Notes: a model not told the origin generated them from the sequence alone. DNA of 64,000 nucleotides from Legionella sp. (GCA_031291095.1 JARLJR010000038.1:22134-86133), one strand, 5' to 3'; shown: positions 25,675-35,244, numbered from the stretch's first letter. A program made the numbers and translations.

Positions 25675-27663
25675 ATGAGAAAATTTAATAGTGCTGATTA
25701 CTTTAAACTCTGCAATGAAGGAGACAGAACAGTCCCAGTGCTTTACATTAAACAACCAACCAGTGCGGGCTTGGAGCTTATTTCTCAATATCTTAATTAT
25801 AAGTACCAAGCAAATATATGCCATCCGATCATTTATTGTACTGGAGCAGAGATGGGTATGTTCCGACTCAATGCTGCTGATAAGGGAAAACCAGATTATT
25901 TAAGACCAAAAATTAAATATCTAGGGCTTCGAACTGCCCAGGATATCAATTATATAAAGTATATAACCCCCTACATTCGCGAAGCTCAAAAGATGCAAGG
26001 TGATTACCGTCAAGCATTTATTATTTTTCATAAAGGCCATGCGACCTTCATGGCTTATATCAAAGAAGGAGCTAAAGAAGCGCTCCTATATAGCGATACA
26101 GTGAATAACCATCCTAAATATATCCCAGAGCTTCAAAAGGTAACTGGGGTAAAAGTATATGCTACTGTTGATGCGCGGCAAGCCGATCATTGGTCGTGTC
26201 ATACAGATGGTCTGGTCATGGGACGGGATATAACTGGTATAAACCCTCAAACCAATCAATATTTTATTCCTAATATATTAGAACGCCTCGAAAAGAGAGC
26301 CATACAGCGTTCAGGATATTTTCTTGCTTATCTGCCTGATGAACTATTAAAAACCGCTCAAATACCCGCGTTTGTTAGTTTAAATAAGGAACTATCTGAT
26401 GAGGTAGTCCATAAAAATGAAACCCTTGATGAGTTTAGAAAAAGATACAGCAGTAGACTAACACTAATAAACAGAAAAACAGCGGAACGTAAAGAGAAAG
26501 ATATCTCCGTTTACCTTCAGAAAAAAGGAGATAAATACAGCGAAATAATGCAAATTCAATTTTATCTTAATGAAATTGAGGATGAATTAGGAGCGTTACT
26601 AAGCGTGCAAAAGGACGCCTTTATTGTTAAAGCAAAAGAAATGTTACGCAATGGAGAAAATTCATTACATGATTTTTCTGAACAATTTCTGAAAGAATTA
26701 TCCATAAATACTCAAACAGTGAATGATAATACCCAAGAAACATCCGATAAGAATATAAAGGACGTAGACCCTACTGAGCTCCGCGTCCAATTAACCCAAA
26801 AATACGCCCTGAATAATCATGAATTAGATGCAGCGATTGATGAGATAAAGGAAAAAATAAGCACGATGCCTCCCGCCGAAAATGCCTTACACTGGAAAAA
26901 AGATGGGGGTGAGCGACTGCTAGTTGGGTTGGTAAAACATAAATTGCCAAGCTTAGCTTTAGCACTTACGGAATATTTGCTCCACTATTCCTATGAACAT
27001 GCATCGCCCTCATTTTGGCAACATCTTGCAAAAATCAATTTAAAATGTGCCCACTTAATTTTAGATAATGAACTATTAATAAATCATTTTTATCGCAATA
27101 AAGAACTCTGTTATTTTGCTTATGGCGATACCTACTTATCAAAAATGGTCCTCATCCGTTATCCTAAATTGCTCGATAGACAAGAAAAAGAAGTACTAAA
27201 CTGGGTCTCACGTTTTGATGAGGAGAAGCGTTCAAAGTCTAACTTATCCTTTGAACACTATTTAATTGAAGAAGAACAATCAATTATTCAAGCAATTAAA
27301 TCCATTAAAATTGATTTACGTGACTTAAATTCTGAAAGGCCAGAGCATGAATTGTTAAAACAAATTAATAAAATATTAAAACTCAATGACTATAGTCACA
27401 TCCAATCGCCAAATCTGGAAAAAAATCATCCAGAGATTTGGCAAGCAATAAAAGAAAAGCATGAAGAAGTTAACGTTTTAGAACAAAGACTCCAGGGAAT
27501 TAGCCCTAAGCTTGAGAGGTATGGTCTATTTACAGTAACTGATGATCGAATTGTATGTAAATCTCGTCAGTGCGAGGAACGTAGTGACGAAGCAACCCAG
27601 GAACTCGCCGCACGGAGCCCTGGGTTGCTTCACTTTGTTCGCAATGACGGTTTTTTATTTTAA
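25675..27663 (+). CDS. candidate CE-clan cysteine hydrolase/acetyltransferase effector
   Basis: This 662-residue protein has no signal peptide. Residues about 110-185 have the order of a CE-clan (YopJ/Ulp1-like) active site: His122 (KGHATFMAYI), Asp141 (LLYSDTV), Gln169 (ATVDARQA) and Cys175 (DHWSCHTDGL). The VDARQADHWSC block resembles the D-Q-x6-C arrangement of YopJ-type enzymes. The remainder is helical and Lys/Glu-rich and unrecognised. The last 30 or so residues (CEERSDEATQE and LLHFVRNDG) are encoded by a family A repeat, so the native C-terminus has been replaced. A GGAG Shine-Dalgarno precedes the ATG at 25675. The catalytic class is inference. Confidence 0.6.
   Translation: MRKFNSADYFKLCNEGDRTVPVLYIKQPTSAGLELISQYLNYKYQANICHPIIYCTGAEMGMFRLNAADKGKPDYLRPKIKYLGLRTAQDINYIKYITPYIREAQKMQGDYRQAFIIFHKGHATFMAYIKEGAKEALLYSDTVNNHPKYIPELQKVTGVKVYATVDARQADHWSCHTDGLVMGRDITGINPQTNQYFIPNILERLEKRAIQRSGYFLAYLPDELLKTAQIPAFVSLNKELSDEVVHKNETLDEFRKRYSSRLTLINRKTAERKEKDISVYLQKKGDKYSEIMQIQFYLNEIEDELGALLSVQKDAFIVKAKEMLRNGENSLHDFSEQFLKELSINTQTVNDNTQETSDKNIKDVDPTELRVQLTQKYALNNHELDAAIDEIKEKISTMPPAENALHWKKDGGERLLVGLVKHKLPSLALALTEYLLHYSYEHASPSFWQHLAKINLKCAHLILDNELLINHFYRNKELCYFAYGDTYLSKMVLIRYPKLLDRQEKEVLNWVSRFDEEKRSKSNLSFEHYLIEEEQSIIQAIKSIKIDLRDLNSERPEHELLKQINKILKLNDYSHIQSPNLEKNHPEIWQAIKEKHEEVNVLEQRLQGISPKLERYGLFTVTDDRIVCKSRQCEERSDEATQELAARSPGLLHFVRNDGFLF
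27565..27650. repeat. REP-type hairpin family A, copy 4, inside a coding region
   Basis: The full element (CGTCAGTGCGAGG to TTCGCAATGACGG) lies in frame at the 3' end of the CE-clan-like gene and supplies its last codons. The stop codon comes just after the element. Confidence 0.92.
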
Positions 27664-27703
27664 AATCATATTTAGTGAGCACGCGAACAAATACATAGCT
27701 CTT

Positions 27704-27829
27704 CTACAACCCATTTGAATGCAGGCTAATCCAATCTTCATTAAGTAAATTGAATAGCTCTTCAGGCTGAATATTTGATGTATCTTGGTATTTAAACCAT
27801 TGATTAATCACAAAGCGGTGAAATCCCAT
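27704..27829 (-). CDS. possible small protein of 41 residues
   Basis: A short frame on the minus strand reads MGFHRFVINQWFK and ends DWISLHSNGL before TAG. Its composition is protein-like and it fills an otherwise empty 272-base gap. There is no good Shine-Dalgarno. It may be a real small gene, a remnant or chance. Confidence 0.3.
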   Translation of the reverse strand: MGFHRFVINQWFKYQDTSNIQPEELFNLLNEDWISLHSNGL

Positions 27830-27935
27830 GTTTTTCACTATTACCCTGTGAGAAAAAAAGCTGTTATTGAGAGTCTGCCAACTCTTGACTATTATTTAAA
27901 CATGCCTTGCAAAAATCGCATGTGAGATAAATCCA

Positions 27936-30059
27936 ATGAAAAACACAGTGCACCAAGATCCGACTGTAAAAAAGCTACTCCAACGAGTTAAAGAATTGGA
28001 ACTCACTATTAAGGTACAACAAAATAAAATAAGCCAACTTGATTCAGAAAGTTTTCAATTAAAAAACCTCATCGATAATCTTCCAGACGAAATTTATTGG
28101 AAAGATAAAAATGGCATTTGGTCTGGTGTTAACAAACGAGGTGTGTATAGCTTAAATCAAATGGGCTTTATTACTGACCGCTCCGACGTAATCGGCAAAT
28201 CAGATTATCAGTTATTCAGTAAAGAAACTGCCGATGAATATCGAAAAAATGACCTCGAAGTCATGGCGAACAAAGTCGAAATTACCCGCGAAGAAGTCAA
28301 TAAACTACCCAATGGTGAAACATTGGTGCAGCTCTCTGCAAAAAGACCGTTATGGGATAAAGATGGCAATGTCGTAGGAATTGTGGGTAATACTATTGAT
28401 ATTTCCTATTTAAAAAAAATTGAAGCGGAATTAAAAACGGCTATGGAAAAATCAGAAATAGCCAATAAAGCCAAAACCGAATTTCTAGAAAACATGCGCC
28501 ATGATATACGCACTCCATTAACCGGCATTGTCGGTTTTGCGGACATACTGAAACTGGAATCCGATAATGCTCAAATTAAAGAATATGCCGAAAATTTAGT
28601 GGCCTCAAGCCATGCATTGCTTGATCTATTAGATGAGGTATTGGAAGCAGTCCGTGTAAGTTCTGGAGAGATCCCCAAACTTAAGAAAAAATTTGATCTA
28701 AAAAAATCCTTGCAGCAAATTATTGATTTAAATCGAGCCAAAGCGGCTCAAAAAAAACTGGAACTAACACTCAACTTTGATTCATCACTTCCTGAACATT
28801 TAATTGGTGATAAGATTCGGGTGCATCGAATTGTTCTTGAACTCATCGCTAACGCCTTAAATTTTACAAATAATGGTTTTGTTCGACTCAGTGCAGAACT
28901 TGCAAAAAAAAACAACAGAGAACTTATCATCAAACTTATTGTCGAAGACTCTGGGATAGGCGTTCCTCTAGAGCGGCAGCAAGAAATTTATGTGCAATTC
29001 ACTCGTCTTACACCTTCATATCAGGGAATTTATAAAGGTGCCGGCCTTGGACTGTCCGTAGTAAAGCAGTTTATTGATGAGCTCGGTGGAGAAATATATC
29101 TGGAAAGTGAACCCAGGAAAGGATCAAAGTTCATTTGTATCATTCCGTTACAAGAACCCCTGCTTGATGATGATTTAGGGCTTGACGAGGAATTTGACGC
29201 TCCGAAAATACCAAACTATACCGACGAACTTAAAACGCCTCATAATGATTCAAGTACCAATGAATTTCGTGTCCTGGTTGTAGAAGATAACCCCATTGCA
29301 CAAACAATGGCTAAATCTATTCTCAGCAAGCTAAATTGTAATACCGAGATCGCAGAATCAGGAAGAAGAGCAGTAGCCCTGTGGAAAAGTAGATACTATG
29401 ATTTAATATTTATGGACATCGGCCTGCCTGATTTAGACGGTTATGAGGTAACACATCAAATTCGAGTGCAAGAATTGCCACGAAAAACGCACACACCAAT
29501 CATTGCTCTGACCGCACATATTGGCGATGAAAACAAAAAACGCTGTATTGAAGCTGGAATGAACGCGGTATTGACTAAACCCCTAACCCTGAAAAACTGT
29601 TCAGACATTCTTGATGCATTTATCCCAGGACACCAAAAGAAAGAGGATGAATCCCAAACCGCATACTATTTGGCTGATTTACCCGATACAATAGAGCATT
29701 TATTTAATCTAGCCGAATTCCCCCTGTTAGATATTGACGAAGGCATTAAGACTACAGGTAATCAAGCCATATTGGCCGAAATGCTAAGCTTGTTAGTTCA
29801 GGACTCTCTACCTAAAGATTTGCAGCTCATGGAGGAAGCCCATCAAACCCTTGATTGGGAGAAAACGCAGCAAATTGCCCATAAAATTAAAGGAGGCGCA
29901 ATTTATGTTGGCACCATAAAAATGAAAATAGCCTGCCAGTACCTTGAGCGCTACTGGAAAACCGGTCACTCTGAGTTGCTTGAGGAATTATATCAACAGG
30001 CGATTACGGTGATTCATGAGAGCATGCAGGAAGTTAGCCGTTGGTTGAATACTCATTAA
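27936..30059 (+). CDS. PAS hybrid histidine kinase with receiver and HPt domains
   Basis: This 707-residue sensor carries a complete phosphorelay. A coiled coil (1-45) precedes a PAS domain (about 45-160, LPDEIYWKDKNG). HisKA has His189 in MRHDIRTPLTG. HATPase_c has IANALNFTNNG, DSGIGVP and GAGLGLSVVKQF. The receiver domain has acidic pocket VVEDN, Asp494 (FMDIGLPD) and Lys in TKPL. HPt has His649 in AHKIKGGA. There are no membrane segments, so sensing is cytoplasmic. The PAS-HisKA part is clearly paralogous to the kinase at 32205-33761. With its own HPt it could phosphorylate the separate receiver at 33877, but this is inference. Confidence 0.93.
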   Translation: MKNTVHQDPTVKKLLQRVKELELTIKVQQNKISQLDSESFQLKNLIDNLPDEIYWKDKNGIWSGVNKRGVYSLNQMGFITDRSDVIGKSDYQLFSKETADEYRKNDLEVMANKVEITREEVNKLPNGETLVQLSAKRPLWDKDGNVVGIVGNTIDISYLKKIEAELKTAMEKSEIANKAKTEFLENMRHDIRTPLTGIVGFADILKLESDNAQIKEYAENLVASSHALLDLLDEVLEAVRVSSGEIPKLKKKFDLKKSLQQIIDLNRAKAAQKKLELTLNFDSSLPEHLIGDKIRVHRIVLELIANALNFTNNGFVRLSAELAKKNNRELIIKLIVEDSGIGVPLERQQEIYVQFTRLTPSYQGIYKGAGLGLSVVKQFIDELGGEIYLESEPRKGSKFICIIPLQEPLLDDDLGLDEEFDAPKIPNYTDELKTPHNDSSTNEFRVLVVEDNPIAQTMAKSILSKLNCNTEIAESGRRAVALWKSRYYDLIFMDIGLPDLDGYEVTHQIRVQELPRKTHTPIIALTAHIGDENKKRCIEAGMNAVLTKPLTLKNCSDILDAFIPGHQKKEDESQTAYYLADLPDTIEHLFNLAEFPLLDIDEGIKTTGNQAILAEMLSLLVQDSLPKDLQLMEEAHQTLDWEKTQQIAHKIKGGAIYVGTIKMKIACQYLERYWKTGHSELLEELYQQAITVIHESMQEVSRWLNTH

Positions 30060-30150
30060 ATCTTCAATCCATACCTACTCACCTCTTATGCCACCCCCGC
30101 CTACGTGGGAATGACATAAATAAAAGAAGAAACGATTACAAACATCCTGA

Positions 30151-30345
30151 CTACAAATCATTAAACTCATCACTGGATGCAAAAGGATCAGCCGGTTCAC
30201 CAGGAATTTTTCGCGATTCATTAGCCCATGCGCCGAGATCAATTAATTTACACCGATCCGAGCAAAATGGCCTGAATTTATTTTCTGGTGTCCAAGTGTT
30301 GGATTTGCCGCAGGTAGGGCACTTTATTTTTTGTGGATTCTTCAT
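30151..30345 (-). CDS. yacG: YacG-family zinc protein, DNA gyrase inhibitor
   Basis: This small zinc-ribbon protein of 64 residues inhibits DNA gyrase in E. coli. All four zinc cysteines are present: Cys9, Cys12, Cys28 and Cys32 ([10 protein letters not shown] and [20 protein letters not shown]). The C-terminal SRKIPG is also typical. In many genomes it sits beside coaE, but here it stands alone between signalling genes. The start is the ATG of MKNPQK. Confidence 0.92.
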   Translation of the reverse strand: MKNPQKIKCPTCGKSNTWTPENKFRPFCSDRCKLIDLGAWANESRKIPGEPADPFASSDEFNDL

Positions 30346-30460
30346 AACATCATTTATTTGTTTATTTTAGAACATATAGTATATATCAAGCCTTATAGAC
30401 GAATAAATCTCAAATATTAATTTATATTTTCCTGTTTGATATGTAACAATTAGAAAAAGA

Positions 30461-30569
30461 ACGTCATCCTGAGGAGTTTACGGCGAAGGAGCTTCTAAAT
30501 GTGGCATAATACTACTTCACTAGGACTATGCCACATTTAGAAGCTCCCTCTCTTCGTTCGGGATGACGT
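30461..30569. repeat. family B long hairpin, single copy
   Basis: ACGTCATCCTGAGGAGTTTA opens and GGGATGACGT closes the element. Inner arms GGAGCTTCTAAATGTGGCAT and ATGCCACATTTAGAAGCTCC pair perfectly. It is related to the tandem array at 45907-46531 by its ends and the gcCACATT core. It fills most of the 281-base gap between yacG and the SemiSWEET gene. Confidence 0.85.
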
Positions 30570-30626
30570 GACCGACATGTGAAGTATTCACATGATTTAT
30601 TACAGTAATTAGGATATGTACCCCCA

Positions 30627-30926
30627 ATGGACTTTACTAAGCTTCTTATTAATTTTGGATTTTCAATCAGTTTAATTGCAAATGCTCTTTTATTTATCCC
30701 TCAAATCATTTCCATTTTAAGGCATCAGTCAGTACAAGGCGTTTCCTTACTAACCTTCGCAGGATTTAATGTTATCCAGTTTTTTACTGTATGCCATGGA
30801 TTAATCGAAGCGGATCATTTGCTCGTCGCAGGTTACATTTTAAGCTTAATTACTTGTGGGGCAGTTACATTCCTGATCATTTATTTTAGATACATCAAAA
30901 AAATTAAAGAGCATAAACAGGCATGA
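30627..30926 (+). CDS. SemiSWEET/PQ-loop membrane protein
   Basis: The product is a 99-residue inner-membrane protein with three helices. FIPQI (residues 23-27) is the PQ motif, followed by SVQGVSLLTFAGFNVIQFF, the pattern of SemiSWEET sugar transporters, which work as dimers. The substrate cannot be read from sequence. The stop overlaps the next start (ATGA), so the two genes are translationally coupled. Confidence 0.82.
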   Translation: MDFTKLLINFGFSISLIANALLFIPQIISILRHQSVQGVSLLTFAGFNVIQFFTVCHGLIEADHLLVAGYILSLITCGAVTFLIIYFRYIKKIKEHKQA

Positions 30927-32215
30927 ATTCTCTTACAGAGCGTAACGTTACCATATTGGCCCTGCTTCCTTATTCTACAGAAGAGGCCGAGCTTTTACAT
31001 AAAAAACAAAAGCTTGATAATTTATATTTTTTAAACGTCATTGTAACGCTTACAATTACAGCACTTGAGTCTTTTTTAAACGGACAGCTCTCTGCATTTG
31101 ATGCGCAAGTTGGCGAGAACTTGTGTCAAATCAGAGCTTATAAGATTCTCCACCTCTGTTATAAATGGCTACATTCTGAACGTGCTTTAAACCAATTCAA
31201 AGAAGAATTAGAGAAAATAAAAACCTATAAAGCACATCTGACCCAACTCATTGCACACTGGGAAGATAACGTAAAGCATTCCGTTACTTACAACAAAGAT
31301 TTAGATGCACCGGAAAAAATTGCGACTTTTTTAAATCGCCATCAATTATTAATTTCACTCCATAGTGAAATCGTATTTATCATTCTTTCCTGGTTTTTGA
31401 CTCATTTTAATGTCCGCGAGGATCATATTCCTATTGCTATCAACTTAGAGTATATTGCTCGGGAACTTAAAATATCTAAATACAGAGCAAAACGGCTTAC
31501 ACACAAGTACCAACAATTAATTTGCAAATTAGGATGCGACTTTATTATCACGATTAGCCAAGCCCTTCCAGACACCTGGCGCCTGGGAGAACTGTTACCG
31601 CTCGTATGCAAAATTGCTGATGAAAACCGCGCCGTACTCCCCTGCTATATCAGCAGTGAAGTCATTTTTCATCATAATATTTTACAAAAAATCCCTATGA
31701 TTTTAATTATTAAACGCTACGATAACCTACAAAAATTAGTAGATATTATTTATTTTTTAATCGAAGGTAATGAGCTAAAACAATACAATTTAGTCCAGCA
31801 AATCGACTTAGCCATGCCCTATTGTCTTGTTGTTAGAGGATTAGTGCTTAATGCAACGGAAACCATTAGCTCCTATATTCAACGCATTATGCAAATAAGT
31901 CCTTTAACAATAATCTTGGCAAATACTGCAAGCCATCCTCAATACTCCGGTAAGCGGCTTCAAAATTTACGTGAAGACCCTTATCGTGATTTAGAGACCA
32001 ATGAGCTGACAACAATGCATCAGGCTCGTTTTAACGAAATGAAAAAAGTCGCATTAGCAGAGGGATGCTCGAAAGAAAACCAAACTACTTTTTTTCTAAA
32101 ACATATTTATGCGAGCCAGTTAAGGTCGGAAATAGAACATCTCGAATCTCAATACGTCAATTTGGCCTTTAATGCCTATGATGTTCAACAACTTAGTGAT
32201 AATCATGTTAATTAA
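30923..32215 (+). CDS. orphan protein in SemiSWEET-kinase operon
   Basis: This 430-residue protein has no recognised family. It looks mostly helical and soluble, with a hydrophobic stretch near LHSEIVFIILSWFLTHF. Residues about 175-195 (LEYIARELKISKYRAKRLTH) could form a helix-turn-helix. Later, strand-like blocks (MILIIKRYDNLQKL and PYCLVVRGLVL) resemble an alpha/beta domain. It overlaps SemiSWEET by four bases at its start and the sensor kinase at its end, so it is probably part of the same signalling operon. It could be an accessory regulator, but no function is claimed. Confidence 0.6.
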   Translation: MNSLTERNVTILALLPYSTEEAELLHKKQKLDNLYFLNVIVTLTITALESFLNGQLSAFDAQVGENLCQIRAYKILHLCYKWLHSERALNQFKEELEKIKTYKAHLTQLIAHWEDNVKHSVTYNKDLDAPEKIATFLNRHQLLISLHSEIVFIILSWFLTHFNVREDHIPIAINLEYIARELKISKYRAKRLTHKYQQLICKLGCDFIITISQALPDTWRLGELLPLVCKIADENRAVLPCYISSEVIFHHNILQKIPMILIIKRYDNLQKLVDIIYFLIEGNELKQYNLVQQIDLAMPYCLVVRGLVLNATETISSYIQRIMQISPLTIILANTASHPQYSGKRLQNLREDPYRDLETNELTTMHQARFNEMKKVALAEGCSKENQTTFFLKHIYASQLRSEIEHLESQYVNLAFNAYDVQQLSDNHVN

Positions 32216-33761
32216 AAAACAAAGAGTGATGAAAAAACGATTTGATTTGTACAGTCAAGTCATAGAACGGATGCCAGTGCATATTTATTGGAAAGATCGG
32301 CACTTTAATTACATTGATTGCAATAAAGTCTTAGCAACATATTTAGGCCTTGCCTCACCTAAAGAAATTATTGGCCGCTCGGATTATGATTTTCTTGGCA
32401 TTGAAGAAGCTAATATAATACGTGAAAACGATAAACAGGTATTAACCTTAGGTAATATATGTGTTTTTGAAGAAGAGATTTCTGATAACTCAGGGGAAAA
32501 AACAGCCTACCTTACCCAAAAAATCCCCCTATTTAACCCCTCAGGCGAAATTATTGGTTTAGCGGGAATTTCCATAAATATTACCACCCGTAAAGCACTG
32601 GAAGAAAAAGCACATGCTGATAAAGAGGCAACGGAACACCGGCTGTTTAATATATTAAATAATTTGCCTGGACACGTCTATTGGAAAAATAAGGATTCAA
32701 TTTATCAAGGCTGCAATCTTGCTCAGGCACAGTCTGCCGGATTTTCAAATCCGGAGCATATGATTGGCAAATCTGATTTTGACATGCCCTGGAGCCATGA
32801 AGCAGAATCTTTGCGTGAAATGGATCTCTGTGTCATGCAACGAAAAGACGTAATTACTCGTGAAGAAGCATCGAAACTCGCTAATTCCGATAAAGTATCC
32901 ATATTCTTATCGAAAAAAGCCCCGTTACTCAATATTAATGGGGAAATTGATGGGGTTCTTGGGATTTCATTCGATATCAGTGATCGCAAGAAAATGGAAG
33001 AGGAGCTCGCCAAATCACAAATTGCAGCCGAAGCAGCAAACCTGGCAAAAACCGAGTTTTTGCGTAATATGGAGCATCAGTTAAGAACTCCTTTTAGCGG
33101 AATTTATAGTTTGATTGAATTTTTAGCATCTAATGAGATCGATCCGGAAAAGAAAATGTATTTGAAAACGGTTCATGAGTCAGCAAAGGAATTCGTGGAT
33201 TTATTGAATGATATTCTTGAGTTTACCCGCAATGAGGCAGGAAACTCTCCCATTTTAGAAATGAAATTTAATCTCTATGAAACACTATCGCAAGTAGTCA
33301 AGCTAGAACAAGCAACCGCCTTGGCAAAAGGAATTAATTTAACTTTAGATTACCCAAAATCACTCCCCGAAGTGTTTCTTGGCGATCCGTACCGTATTAA
33401 GCGCTTAATGATGAACTTGATTAGTAATGCAATTAAATTTACAGAACAAGGTCACGTCTCTTGTCAGATGCGCTTAGGTGAACGAATAGATTCGCGTCAT
33501 TGGATTCTACAACTCATTGTTTCCGATACGGGTATAGGTATTTCCGAAGAAAAGCAATTGCTGATTTATGAAAAATTCTTTCGCCTATTTCCAGCCAACC
33601 AGAATAAATACAAAGGAGCAGGATTGGGATTATATGTCGTAAAACAAATAATTCATGAGCTTGAAGGAGAAATAGAAGTCCAAAGCGAACTTAATAAAGG
33701 CACTACGTTTATCTGTACATTACCTTTTAAAAGTCCTTTGCTTTTTAAGGATAATCATTAA
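32205..33761 (+). CDS. double-PAS sensor histidine kinase
   Basis: This cytoplasmic histidine kinase of 518 residues has two PAS domains with the same signature (MPVHIYWKDRHFNY and LPGHVYWKNKDSIY). HisKA has His291 in MEHQLRTPFSG. HATPase_c has LISNAIKFTEQG, DTGIGIS and GAGLGLYVVKQI. It has no receiver domain, and a stand-alone receiver gene follows 115 bases later. It is paralogous to the hybrid kinase 4 kb upstream. The ATG at 32205 overlaps the preceding stop by 11 bases; ATG 32229 (MKKRFDLY) is an equally possible start. Confidence 0.9.
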   Translation: MLIKKQRVMKKRFDLYSQVIERMPVHIYWKDRHFNYIDCNKVLATYLGLASPKEIIGRSDYDFLGIEEANIIRENDKQVLTLGNICVFEEEISDNSGEKTAYLTQKIPLFNPSGEIIGLAGISINITTRKALEEKAHADKEATEHRLFNILNNLPGHVYWKNKDSIYQGCNLAQAQSAGFSNPEHMIGKSDFDMPWSHEAESLREMDLCVMQRKDVITREEASKLANSDKVSIFLSKKAPLLNINGEIDGVLGISFDISDRKKMEEELAKSQIAAEAANLAKTEFLRNMEHQLRTPFSGIYSLIEFLASNEIDPEKKMYLKTVHESAKEFVDLLNDILEFTRNEAGNSPILEMKFNLYETLSQVVKLEQATALAKGINLTLDYPKSLPEVFLGDPYRIKRLMMNLISNAIKFTEQGHVSCQMRLGERIDSRHWILQLIVSDTGIGISEEKQLLIYEKFFRLFPANQNKYKGAGLGLYVVKQIIHELEGEIEVQSELNKGTTFICTLPFKSPLLFKDNH

Positions 33762-33876
33762 AAAGTCTTTTCTTGAAAATTAAATTATTCTCAGCAAAAA
33801 TTAAACATAAAACGTAGAGTATGGGGCATGACTGCCACTTACTTTAAGACTTATTGGATTTATTACAAGGCAAACA

Positions 33877-34257
33877 ATGCTCAACTCTATTCGAATACTA
33901 ATCGTCGAAGATACGCGAATTGCCCAACTTGTTGTAAAAGCATATATGACTCATTTGGGATGCATAGTCGATATCGCAGAAGACGGGAAGTCGGCTATTG
34001 AGAGTACCACTCAAACTCGATATGACCTTATTTTAATGGATATTGGTCTAGGAGATGGCCCCAATGGTTTTGAGATTACTCAATACATTAAATCACACAG
34101 CCCTTTAAATAAGGACACTCCGATTATCGCCCTAACCTCCCATGGCGATTCCGATATCAGACAGAAAGCAGCAGATGTCGGTATGATTTTATTTTTACGT
34201 AAGCCATTCACGACGGCCTATGCACAACAAGTCATGGATTATTTAAAGAAAAATTAG
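33877..34257 (+). CDS. single-domain response regulator
   Basis: This CheY-like receiver of 126 residues has no output domain. The acidic pair is in IVEDTR, the phosphoacceptor is Asp55 (LILMDIGLGD), the switch Thr/Ser lies in ALTSHGD and the Lys in FLRKPF. An AAGG Shine-Dalgarno precedes the ATG. It probably accepts phosphate from the adjacent PAS kinase, or shuttles to the HPt domain of the hybrid kinase. Both are inference. Confidence 0.9.
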   Translation: MLNSIRILIVEDTRIAQLVVKAYMTHLGCIVDIAEDGKSAIESTTQTRYDLILMDIGLGDGPNGFEITQYIKSHSPLNKDTPIIALTSHGDSDIRQKAADVGMILFLRKPFTTAYAQQVMDYLKKN

Positions 34258-34386
34258 CTATTACCTACACGCAAAAATGTGGTACTTTTACTCATAGAAT
34301 TAAAGAGATGGAAATTTTCTAGAAATTCATCCCTATAGAAAAGACAGAATATCTGCCTAAGATAAAATTAATACGGACGATTTTAT

Positions 34387-35130
34387 ATGAAAAAAAATAC
34401 ACTTATTTTAGCATTATCAACAAGCTTTTTAATTGGTAATGCTTTCGCCGGAACCATGGGACCAGTAAAACCAAGCTGGAGATGGCTGGGGGAGTTTAGT
34501 GTTGGTCCTGTTTGGCAAAGTGGAGGTAGCACACAATCGTTCTATCTTACTCCAGATATCGAAAAAACGTACACCGCGAATAAAGCGACTCATGCACTAG
34601 CTGATTTTGGAGTTCTTTTAGGCGCACAATACAGCATAAATCCAACGCTGATGACTCAATTTGGACTCGCTGTAGGGGCAACCACAGACACAAGCCTATC
34701 AGGCGAAATCTGGGATGATGCCGATCCACAATTTAATAACTTCATTTACAGCTACAAACTCCAGCATACTCATCTCGCTGTGAAAGGTAAATTTCTTGCA
34801 GATATGGGCTATGTAGTAATGCCTTGGGTTAGTGGTAGCGTAGGTGTAGGGTTTAATCACGCTTACGCCTTCAATAATGTTCCAATTATTGAAGAAGCAA
34901 TTAAAAATCCTAACTTTTCAGCCCGTACCCAAACAAGCTTTACCTATACGGTAGGTGCAGGTATTCAAAGATCATTAACCGATCATGTCCAGGTAGGTAT
35001 TGGTTATGAATTTGCTGATTGGGGCAAAAGTTCGTTAGGAAGAGCCGCAGACCAATCAATGAACGAAGGAATTTCATTAAACCACCTCTACACTAATGGA
35101 TTCTTAGTGAATCTTACCTATGTAGGATAA
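34387..35130 (+). CDS. outer-membrane beta-barrel protein
   Basis: This 247-residue protein has a signal peptide (LILALSTSFLIGNAFA). It then shows alternating amphipathic strands with Gly and aromatic residues, such as FGLAVGAT, MPWVSGSVGVGFNHAYAF and VQVGIGYEFADWG. The last strand ends LVNLTYVG. This pattern fits the OmpA-like or 8-strand barrel superfamily common in Legionella. No catalytic motif is seen. It is followed, 114 bases later, by another barrel gene. Confidence 0.8.
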   Translation: MKKNTLILALSTSFLIGNAFAGTMGPVKPSWRWLGEFSVGPVWQSGGSTQSFYLTPDIEKTYTANKATHALADFGVLLGAQYSINPTLMTQFGLAVGATTDTSLSGEIWDDADPQFNNFIYSYKLQHTHLAVKGKFLADMGYVVMPWVSGSVGVGFNHAYAFNNVPIIEEAIKNPNFSARTQTSFTYTVGAGIQRSLTDHVQVGIGYEFADWGKSSLGRAADQSMNEGISLNHLYTNGFLVNLTYVG

Positions 35131-35244
35131 GCAATTTAAGCCTGAATGGAGCACTGTAACACTAGTCTGTGAGAACCTCTTCACTGCCTATGCCCTGCGA
35201 GATGTAGGTAAAAGAAGCAAATTAACCATTTTTAGGGAATAACC

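Noticed and set aside
26771-26965. Minus-strand frame within the CE-clan-like gene
   Set aside because: It is a shadow of a long coding frame with no start signal.
30041-30370. Plus-strand frame of 109 codons
   Set aside because: It is antisense to yacG, whose four cysteines are conserved, and starts inside the hybrid kinase.
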